64,000 nt of DNA from contig NMRA01000269.1 of the NCBI GenBank assembly GCA_002633005.1, forward strand, positions 345,169 through 409,168. Reading direction: 5' to 3'. The translations under genes and the position numbers were made by a program. The notes below the pieces were generated by a model. The model had not been told where the DNA came from. It ran no database searches and worked only from the letters and a program-made list of their open reading frames with translations. Below are positions 51,501-63,500 of the stretch, one piece after another. This DNA is from Phoronis australis. Its lineage: Eukaryota; Phoronida; Phoronidae. How positions within the stretch are numbered: the stretch's first letter is position 1; each line of letters begins with the position of its first letter.

Positions 51501-54500
51501 GTCGCACAGTTCCATTTGCTCATCGTCATTATCGTCAGATGAATCACAGCGGCCCGACTCCCCGTCAGATCCCAACGCCCCATCGCTCAGCGATTTCCTT
51601 TTAGTATTCAAAGGCTGTCCTAGTAACTCTTGAACGAGTTGAAGGTCAAGTTTCACCACAATAGAAGATGGCATCCTACTGTCGCCATTTTTCATGTTTT
51701 TATCATAAATGGGCGAGATCATGGGATCCGGCAGACGTAAAGCTTCCGGGGAAATCAGTAACGCTTCATCTGGCTTTTCTTTCTTCACACTCGTGTACTT
51801 TTTCTTATTGTTGTTTTCCTCTTTCACTTTAAGCGTACCCTCCTTAACTTTAGGATTCCGCTCCTTAACTTTAGGAGCCTCTTCTTTCAATTTAATTGTA
51901 TCTTCCTTAACTTTAAGTGTCCCTTCCTTAAGTTTAGGAGCCTCCTCCTTAACTTTAAGTGTCTCCTCTTTTACTCTGGCAGTATCCACCTTCGCTATAG
52001 GGACTTCCTCTTTAACTCTGGAAGTCACTTTGTTGCTAGTAGTCTTTACGTTTGGTGATTTCGTGACGGCAGACTTCCTGAACACGTTCTGAAGGATCTT
52101 CTTGTTCTTGATTGCCTCAGTGTCGGAATCGTCGTCGGAACTGGACTCGCTTTGATCCACATCCGATGATCCGGACGAGTCCGACAACTGTACAGATCTC
52201 GGCGTGGTCTTACCACGGGACGGTCTCCTGTGTTTCTTCGCTGCCACTTTTTTGTCACTCGTTGGCGACTTTGTCTTTTCTAGATCGCCATTTGTCGCTG
52301 GCGATGAAACCACGTTTCTGGGTGACTTTGCTGCCACCTTGCTATGTTTCAAAGTCTTGTTGGCTGTGGTCGGTTTCGATTCACTGTTCACCTTAGATTG
52401 TTCCACAGCGCCACCTACCTTGATCTTTACCTTCAATTCTCCACTGTTCTCAAGACTCTGGGACGGAGTGCGAGGGCTGGCAACGCTCTCACTCTTCTTT
52501 TCGCCAACACTGGCACTATTCTGATCTGACGATTTGTGACTCTTCTTTGTACGCCGCTTCCTGTCACTGCTCTCCGACGACTTCCTGCACTTTCCCGGCA
52601 CCTTCTTTACAGCTTCCTTCTTGGCAGACGACTTCTCGGGCTTCTCCCCCTGACTCCTTTTGAATGCCTCGCTATCGTGCAACAAATGTCTAGTCTCCGG
52701 AGAGCTCAGCATCTCCGTGTGGTTGTCAAAGCGGTCATCTCTTTCCCGTTCCAGCTCGTCCATAGTTTTGTCATGGTCGTCGTCGTTGCCGACGGGGGCG
52801 TCCACACTCTGGAGCTGGGCACTCAACTGACACAGCAGGGCGTCATTTGACTGTTGATTGTTTTTAGATAGCACGTCGTCGTCCACAAGTTCATCATCAA
52901 AAATAGAACTTGTCACTTTCGCTGTACCCACACCAGTGTTAACGCCACCTTTTGGTGTGAGCGGTGACAAGCTTTTCTCAGCCGGCTTGTCATTCATGAA
53001 ATTCTTCAAGCTCCACTGAAAGAAGAAAGGGTGAATTAAAACGGACACAATAAGAAATCAATAGGTAGGATTTTAAATAACTATTTCGCAGAACAATGAG
53101 AAATATAATAAATGTACATGTCACTATTAAAAATAAACACTTCACTGTTACAAACACAGTCTATCAACCACAGACAATTATGAAACTAACTAGGCGTGGC
53201 GATTCAGCTTCACATGACAGATTAGCAAAGTTTTTATATCAATGAAGGCCACTTTCAATATCTGTGGATTTATTAAGCATTACTTAATCAAGAAGTCAGC
53301 ACGCGATACTTACAGCTATGATTTATCACCGTTGTAAATAACATTAGTCATAACTACTACTACGATTATATCATTATCATCATCATTGTCGTTATTATTA
53401 CTCACGGCTTGGAATGACTAATGACAAAAAGGAGGAAAAATTTTCCTGGTGAAGTATCATACCACAAATAAGCTTGTGTGATAAAAATACGTGTAGTAAA
53501 ATTTGACGGAAAAAAACGTTTTTGCATGAATAAAGTAAAAATAGTGGTAAAAAGAGATGAAAGAAGATTAAAATGGAAATCAAATAAGAGGAAATCGAAA
53601 TGAAAAAAGAGGAAATCCTCACAAAAGAGGAAAATTCCAACCCCTGATTACTATTATTATCAAGATCATCACCAGAAGTAAGAACATCTTAGTCTATCAG
53701 ATATCAAAACAGCTGTTGAATGTTGATGCTCAATGAACACCATGTGACCAGCACATACCGAGGTAGGGGGCTCCTCTTGGTTAGCCGGTTCCTGACTGGC
53801 TGGCTCTGTCTCAGCCTCACTCTCACTTTCCCCACTGTCATCCTCAGAGCTGTCAGACGACGACTCCTCCCCATCTGAACTCTCCGACGACGACATTGTG
53901 ACAGGTGCTTTGGAGTCGGACCTACAATTTCCAGAATTACGTGACACTTATTTTTAACACAAGAAATAATTGAGACTGTACAAAAGGCCAGTTTTTCAAT
54001 TTCGTTTACTTTAGAATAAGAATTACTGCATAATCAAACAAGTTTTGCATATTGGGATGTGGCCAAGAGGTGGCGTGCAGACCAGACTTAAAAATGTTTG
54101 TGATTGGGATGTATCATAGATTTAACTGTCCCTTCTCCAGGAAATGAGTCAACATAGACAAACAGAAGGAACAAACAGACATGCGACACTGGTGACAGCA
54201 GGATGACGAAGTAATTAAAAAGAAACCATAGTCATTCATCGTGAAACAGTTCTAACTATGGCAGTTCCAGCAAAACTACAGCCACTCAACACGCATATAT
54301 TAGCAGATGTGTTCCCAATCATGAAAATTCATTCCAACAGCTAGCGCCACCTATTGACCAAAATCTATGCTCTCAAAATGCAGACAACAGTTCCTAAAAG
54401 TGTTAGTCATTTTGCAAACACCCGGGATAGATTCAACGCCTAAGTTCAATGCCGACTGACTCAAAGAGCTGGTTTACACTGATTCATGATAGCAAGAAGG

Positions 54501-57500
54501 AAAACTGAAAAAGTAGGAAATGGATATTGACACCAAGCATCAGAATGACAGACTGGTGTACAGTGTTAATGGAGTGGGGTGCCAGAAGAATGAAGTATGA
54601 CCTTGTCAAAACAGGTTTTCATTATGTTTACCGCCTTGGCCCATGAGGGGACAGTGACAAGCTAACCTGTCTGCCTCAAGTGAACATGTCAGCTCGTGTT
54701 AGATGTGAAAATACAACAACAATCAAATGAACCAGGGGCTAGATCATTCAATCGTACTTGTCTCGAATAGTCAACTCAGCTATTGCTCACAGCAGACAGC
54801 TCAGCATGCAATTCTCTATTTGCGGTGGTCCCGAGAGCCATTCATTAGGAGACAGGTATCCATATTATGTGATAGGATGAAGAACGAGGAATAGCTGATA
54901 GCAATGTTTCTGTAATACCTCATGATGACCAACTACATGACTATATCAGTAAGCCGAACGTGGTAAATACTCTTCAGTTTAGTAAACACGGTTGAGGATA
55001 GGTGAAATTTTTCTTCATGAAATTTGTCAGCAAAAATAAACGATGATAAAATCTTGACCTCATCATTATCATGATATGTAATGGACAGGTGTCATTAAAC
55101 AAACATTTGGAGAATTTTTAGCATTTTAACAATGTAATCAATTTTTGAAAAAATTGTAAATTGTTCTTTCGGTAATTACCTTTGTGAGAAATAGAATAGG
55201 GATTACGAACTTTCTTCACCTTACGCAGATGTTTTGCAATTGTGAAAAGTAATTAATTTTGAGCATAACCACGTAATATGTAAAATACATTGAATTACTA
55301 ACATTAACTAGAATACCAGAATCAAGGTAAATATAATCCTTAGTAAATATTACCACCTTAGGAAGTGTGATTACAACTTGCTAGAAACAGTCAGACTGTT
55401 ATTGTGACTGTAGAGCACAGAAGAATAGAGTGCTATGCTCAAGTTGGAGAGCTTTGTTTTGAACAAAAAGTAGAGTGCTATTAAATGACATATTAGCGTG
55501 AAACGCAAGAGCCTTGCACAGGAAGTTAGAATTGAATAAGAGTGATGTTACCACTGTAGAAATGTCACTCGCTCGTTAAACGACTTATACAACTGCACAG
55601 TGGGAGGGCTAATTCTATAAACGACTTATAACCGGTGATTACTTTCATACGTAGACATCTACCTGGGTGGCGATTTAACACAACTTGAGGTTTCAACAGT
55701 GTATTCGACAATTGTAATTACGCCAGCAACTTTCTTCAAAATCATGACCCGGCTCACAACTGAAGAAATTTCGTGTCAATTGACATCCCGTGTACAACTG
55801 AATGAAAGCCTAGTTATGAACTGCCCCACGAAAAGAGCAATCCACACAATAAGTGGACTTTATGTATACCCACAAGCAGCGCCATCTTGAAACAAGGCAT
55901 TTTTTGTCTGGCATATGTACATGTACAACCATTCATAGGGCAGGTGGGTGCCCCTAATTTTACATAATTGCCCTACTTATTGAATAGGATTAATAGACTG
56001 CATAGCCGACCAGGTTCACCGCTGCATGTTTCGATTCGTTCAGTACCAAGAGGGCAATTTTTTACCAAAGCGAATCATCAGGGGGCCATTCCATTTCTTT
56101 CTGGGCAAGTTCCTGCACAGGTTTATGCTAATGAAAATTCTTCACGATCCACAATGCGACTGAAAGTTAACAATGCGTTAGTTTTTTTGGGTAGCAATCG
56201 AGTTTTAGAGTCAATTTTGTTTAAGTAAAAATGGCTGATGTTTTTTTTGCCAAATTTACTCGTTTCAAAACTAAGGCCCTTTCCCGTACAATTCATTTCG
56301 CTACAGTCAAAGCTCCAATGTTAATTGTGGCTTACCCCGAAGTTGAGCAGAGTTACAGTATGAACAGCATACTTATCACAAGGTGGCGCTAATATGACCT
56401 TGACCTGCATAATGAGCTATATACAACTAATTCATCTCATTGGGCCTGCATACCTTGGTACGCCTTCCTAATGTCTTCTTACAAGCTCTTCATTCACCTA
56501 CTCATGTTCTAAGTTTGGCCTCAAGGTCAACACTTAAAGTTTGGTCTTAGTTGCAAAGAATGCTGCTAATGGGCCATGAATCACCATTATACAGCAGACA
56601 CAGTCCACTTGTGAACACATTACATTTCAATTTACACCATATTAGTTGTGATTGAGGGCCGCTAGTACTGCACTTATTTTTAGTATGTCCTAATCTGAGA
56701 CACTGTAAATTAAAACCTAAATTATTCACTAAATCTTCGCTCATTCATTAATGATTAATTGCGTCTACATCCATAAAACCGTTTTGAGAAAGCATCCTCC
56801 TTCGAACAGGTTTTGACATCATCGTAAAGGCTATCTTGCTACATGTGAGAATGTCTACCCCAAACTGCACAATTGACTATCCACAAAACAGCAGTCTAGT
56901 CTCAGTGGTTTAACATGCAAGGTAGGACCAGAATCAATACAACAGACATCGTAGAAAGACGTCACAGACAAGATGCAGCCAATCTCATTGACCGAATTGT
57001 TCAACCAAGAAGCCATCAGTGGGCCACCCTTGTATTAGTCGCAACCCTTGCAATAACAATGTCCGTTAATGAGACCCCGGGGAGCAAGAGGAAATGACAG
57101 ACCATCTCAGTGTGGCGAATGACAAAAAGAGAGTAAGCAGGGACGCGATGGTGCCATTGAAATGCCACCACAATTCCAGTAATTAGTTATAGTGTACTAG
57201 AACTTACTGTAATATTGCCGAAGGGCACGAAATGCATAATTAATGAATACGATGTGTAAGTGCGTTGGCAATGCCATTATGCAAATGTCTACAGAGTGTA
57301 GCAGAACTAAGTGACACACTTCTAGATCAATTTTTGCAACAAATGAAGACATTTCCGAATTCAAATACGTAACATTAGCAGGAAATTGCGTTCCACAATT
57401 CTGTGATGCCGTTTCACAAACAGCAATGATTATACAACTACCTAGTGAAAGAAACATAAAAACTTGTTTTGCTTCGTCTAGCTAAGAGCTTAAGATCCGT

Positions 57501-60500
57501 TACTCCTCAATGAAATTTATAGGGCAATAAAATTGTATTATGAGCAATTAATAAGATCTTATGTAGACAACCAAAGGAAAATGAAGATGTTAAAAGCGCA
57601 AAAATAGTGGCAAACATGAAAGATGTGTAATGCAGGCCGCGAGTATATGAAGTAAACAAATTTGTACCTTGACAAATCTTCTTTGGACAAGGGACTGGGA
57701 GCCTTCTTACCCTGAAATAGTTGGCATTGAATGTCAATTAACTTGAAATGTCACAGTTTATAAACAACGCAACACGACCTAGACACAGGACCAATTATTG
57801 CGAGAAAAACAAAGCAAAATACATGAATTTAGCGCATCGTCTCTCCGATTGGAGTGACAACATATTATAATACTCATATTTGAACCAATGCAGGTTTCAA
57901 CTTGATCTTTTTCATAATCATGAGATTTACTTAAGATTAAAAGGCGCCCAAGTATCACACCAAACAATACAATATATTACGATACAATACAACACAATAC
58001 AACACAATACAACACAATACAATTCTCCTTAGGTTTAACTTTCGCACTGATAACTTCTGCACCAAACAAAAGAAACTATCATTAGTCCATCCTCGCCAAT
58101 TACTAAAACACTCCCATGATAACCTAGAGGTTTTGCAGGTGTAAATGACGCTTCTTGTCACCCATTTCAGGTAAGGCGGTGACTTGGTGCAATAAGCCAG
58201 CAGGAGGTACTGCACTAGACTTGGTGACATAACGCACACACGCACGCACTCAGCCATGGCAAAATGTTCACCGTATTTCATAACTTTGCTACACAAGTCA
58301 ACAACACATTTTGTATCGTTAGTGTGCTAATTAAGGTTAATGTATTGCGAGTTTAGTAAGAACATGAATGTTACTCAGTTCACCCCACCCCCTCCAAATA
58401 TTTAAAATGACAAAAAGGTAAAAGAATTTTCAGTCACCATTTTTAAAAGAACTTTAATCAATGAAACAAAATGCAACTCAAACACTATAAATAGTAATAA
58501 TAAAATAAAATAATAATAATAATAACAATAGCATCAACAATAAACGTAACTATCACAAATAGTGCTGTCCTCGAGACAGTTCTCCGATCACTGGTAAAGG
58601 CAAATTTGTTTTATTAGCGTATTTGGACTTCATGCTGGGAAACAAATAAGGACTTTCTGGTGCCTAAAACTTATATTTTCTTTCTGAAATGTTCACGCTT
58701 TTTGTCGGAATCTAGGGGTCAAGGGTCAAGCAGCTGCTGCCACTGATCCCTGGCTAAAATGTGCCGATGACTTACCGCATCTTCGTCTTCGGACTCACTC
58801 AGCTCAAGGTCTTTATATAGCCTATGGATAGAATACCAAGTTTGTTGTTACTTCAGCACATCGCTAGCGCGACACCACAGCAAGAAGGTGTACAAATGTG
58901 AACACTAGTTGACCGTGTATCATCCTAGCTTTGATCAGTTACGGGAATGGGAAGTATAGATTAATTACAGCTAGAATGAACTCTGACGGCCTTATGCCAG
59001 ATTTTCACGAGTGCACGTTGCGGCTAGTGAGAAAGCTCAATCGCGGACAAACTACCTTCACAACTCTTGTCAAACGGGTAGATTTAACTGCAGAGTCGTG
59101 ATACTGCCCTGCAGAAGGAACGGCAAATCCACTCCTTAGAAAACAATCGCTACAGGTGTTATGACAGGTAAGAGACAATATGCCAAAGTGCCAATCAACT
59201 ACCCAGTCTGCTATTCTATCCAGAGAATGGATTGCTACAAAGTGAGGATTCCCATGTCACTGGGACTGAGGAGTCGGTGGGAAAGGTCGTGGGAGTAGAA
59301 ATGGAGTTTCGACAGGGCAAAATGTCCTGGTGGGAAAGCAGCATTATGTTTGGTAGCTACACGTGGATTGTACAATTATGACTGAGTAACAGTCGAAACA
59401 TTCTCCAGACAACCACATGAGGTGTGACAGGTACGCATAATGACTAACTGAATGATAGGAAACGAAGACAGGAAGACATCGTTGTCATTTAGAAATCTAA
59501 GTAGGTGATGACATTAATTGGTTCAGAAAAATGTGACAAGGTTTTTGTTTTCATTGAGACACTTAAGTTTTAGTAGAAGAACGTTTATTACTAAGTATCA
59601 ATGAAAATTTGAATAATTTGTAATTGACGATACCAGAAGAACTCAAAAATATAAAACACCAATAAATTTGATGTTTTCGTGATTCTTCCATTTCAGACAG
59701 CCGACATTTCAAGTTTGAGCTAAAGAAAGCAATAAACATATCACAGTATCAAATAGAGAGAATGAATATCATGAAAAGTAAATTCTCAACAAAAATAACC
59801 ACTTGGGTCATTCAGTACTTAAAGAAACAAGATATTCACTGTTTTCCTACAAGTACATGCTGGTAGACTATATGTAGTTGTAATATTAAAATAGCAAGCT
59901 CTGTCAACATTATACTGGTTGTTCAGTATTCCCAATTGCAGAATCCAAGAAATTTTGCAGGGGTCCTTTAACACGAAATAATTCCACCAATCTGTTGTAT
60001 GCCTATGCTATCAAGAATCCCACCAAATTCTGTTAACCCCATTGGCAGGTCTTGAAACTGCATCGCTCAGACTGATAAAGATCTGCTTTCCAACGTCCCG
60101 AAATTACTACCATTGGATAAGAACAGTCTGGCATGGAATTTTTGACTAAATAAACCTCAAACTTGAGAATAAATTTTTCCCGAATTAATCCTGCAAAATC
60201 TGATAAAACCAAGAACTGCTTCAAATTTGTGTCCCATTGCAAAAAAAACACTAGGATTATTTAGAGCAATAATCACAGTTTTGTTTTCACCATCCATGAC
60301 AAATAAGCCCCAAACTGCAGGGAACAATCAAGAGACAGATCTGTAACTCACACATAGAGATAAACATGAGGGGAAATGTGTTAAGTTTTCATTTGCATAT
60401 AAACACCACATAGTGTTAAGACGGCCATTTTGCATCGAACACAGAGTGTGAGGACAAACTTGAATATTCTGAGAATAAATCTGTTTTGAGAACAGTAGCT

Positions 60501-63500
60501 GAATAAATGCACAGATATCAGTCAAGAAAATTAGAGCAACTCATACACAACTTCAGGGAAGGAAAGTTGTTTTGTCTTTGCCTGCAGTGAATTAAGATGG
60601 CCGAATTTTCAATATTCTGGCCTGCAACAAAAAGTGAAATGCACCTCAAGCGTATTTTTATAACTGTAACTAAAACAACTTCAGCAGCAATACAATCAGC
60701 TGGAATTCTGTTAATAAAACACTGGAATTCATAAGTTACTTTGTAAATGGTAAATGAATGTGTAATGATGCACTTAATAGAGGACAAGAATCAATTATGA
60801 CAAATGTCAATAAGGTCACTCACCCTCCTGTCTTGCTCTTGTTTGGTGGCTCCACCTCATGGAGAGAATCTGGAAACAACCAAAACATCATAAGTACATA
60901 TGATCATAAGTAGGAATCTTTCATCAAGTGTAAATTCAGTGGAAAGTTGAGAATGGTTTATACCGAGGTTGAAGACTCATATAACAACCTGAAAGATTGT
61001 GCGAGTGAAAACCCAGTCTATTGCATAATGAACTCAATCGATCAAAATATCTACTACGTACAACCAGCATCTAATATTCTAAGAAGCAAATAAAAAGATC
61101 TCCAAATTTCTACAGGAAATGCAACAACTGGTGGCGTTGCAAGCAGCATACACAATTCAGCACGACTGCAATAGATCCACTTGTACTGTCAATCCAACAT
61201 AATGCCACCAACTCAGATTTGATAACGACAATATACCTAGCAAGACATGGAACACCTTGAATAACATTTTAGCACGAATATAGCCCAGGTGCACAAAACA
61301 TCTGTGCTGGGGTAAACAGCTGGACATGCCATTCCTGCATCACCCTTCCTAGAACACCTGCAAAAACTACTCTCAGCTGAACAACACCGAGCCAGGACAC
61401 CACAAGACATGGTGCTGAAAACTTTTATTAAGAACCATGTCCAAACCCAGGGTGTGCGTTTAAAATGTGCCTCAGTTTTTTCAAGTAATCTGCTAGTTAA
61501 AATACCCAAGCAGAGCCGTCTTGAAAAGCTCCAATTGCTTTTCTTGGCTAGATTCATACAGTAATTATAGCAAACTCAACTTGACATATTTTACTTATCA
61601 AGGCAAGTGACCTTTTAATGTCAATCATATTCCATACATATTAACCCGTCCTTTTTCCATACAAGTCATTTGGAATAAACGTATTAAAGTAAAAAAAAAT
61701 AAAAAAAACTGCGAGAATCTAAACGGAAATGTACACACTAACGGGAAACGTGAAATGCAAATTATTGGAGTGCATGAAATTTTAATAGGCATACAAAATG
61801 CCGGGACAGGTATTGGAGAAAATGCTTTCACGTGATAAAGTGAAGTGATATTTAAGAAATTCGTTTATTATAGAATAGGTACTGAATAAAGAATTACTAA
61901 GAAAATACATCGTTGTCAACCTCAGCACAAAGCTAAGGTGTTGGCACAATACAGTGAGTTCAAAATTGAAACAAAAGTGCAAACTAGTATTATGAGAGAC
62001 AAAATCAGATCTTTTCTGGCAGTTGAAGAATGGAAAGGTGTATAACTAAATGTTGAACAGAGCTCGATATAAGTGAGAAGACGGTCGAAAGTTCAAGCAA
62101 AAAATAAAATGCGAGTAGGAAATTGGTCTCACTCGTATTATTCTAACGGAAGCGAAACGGATGTCTAACACCCTTTTTTGATCATCACTTTGTACAAGTG
62201 CAAATCTGTAAATCAGAGTGCAGAATGTGCCGTCACTCGTAGTCTCCAACGAGCATTTCCGCCTGTGTCGAGCGCTGTTGATGTAGAGTTGTAGATTCAC
62301 GGTCAGGAGAAAAACGATACGAAGAATAACGAGGTCTCACACCGTCATCAGATGTCTTATAGTAATTTGCAAGTGATAATGATGTAAACCCTACACTCCA
62401 GTTACCTAACAAGGAATTTGCAGAAAAACAACTGCGTAACACGCAATAAAAAATCTGCTCAGTCAGGAATTGTAACCATGGCAACAGAAGAATTACCGAT
62501 TACTGCCACTATATTCAGGCCAGAGACTATTGGTATAGATCAGTTGTAGATGCAGGTACATGACCAACATCAGCTCTCCTGTTACTGATCACAATATATG
62601 TAACTGCCATTTCTGGAGACATGCTCAATGTCACATGTAACGGCAATCCATTAGGGAAATGTTATGGCAAAGATAACACACACACCTAACTGGATACTTT
62701 TTATTAGAATAGTTTAAAACATAAGGGTTTGTTAAACTATTACGGCAAACACCTCAAAACGCATAATTGTGATTTTTGAAGACTTGGTCACCTGCGAACA
62801 TGTCTAGTAAAAATTTATCTAGGGCAGCACGGTGATGTCCTTAAAGGAGAAAATGATAACTAAAACAAAACCAGCTCTGGAGCCCTTGTATCTCGTTAAA
62901 GTTGTTTTAATCCGCGCAATTCTACTTGCAACAAAAAAATAAAACCTTTGGCTTCTTAACTACAAGTATTTGGCAGTTGTGAGGCATTTCTATCAGCGAG
63001 GACTGAAGGTCAACTTTACCATACAATGCTTTCTAAACCTGCCACGATGCATAGATCTACTTTTCAGAATTTCTTTAAAAAAGATACAATCAGGTATTAG
63101 CTACAACACTAACCACGTCACGCCAGCCCGTCTCTTGTCAGCAAGGAAAATGGTATGTTAAGTGTTTCATTACAATTTGAACAAACAGTTTGATCAGTGT
63201 TGAGTTATCCTGTAGCTGTGACAGCTAGGCTTTCCGTTAAAATGATTCAGACTGGAAACTTGAACACCTGACAATGTAATTGAGGAAACGATGCCGCCTA
63301 TGAAAAGTTCACACTTCAACAAACTACAAATAATTTCAGAGGATTTTTGTGCATGTAATCGCTTTCCTTAATTTCCATGAAATTCAATTTGGACTGTAAA
63401 GTAGGTCAAGCATAAGTAATTAGGTTGTGCTTGTGTTAATGGGAGAAACTCTATCAGTAGTTATGAAGCAATATCCACGACATCAAAGAAAAACAGCACG

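Noticed and set aside
50835-52850. Plus-strand ORFs of 61-168 codons over the AFF exons
   Set aside because: They are antisense shadows of the long minus-strand AFF exon; residue composition mirrors Lys/Ser/Glu codons on the other strand.
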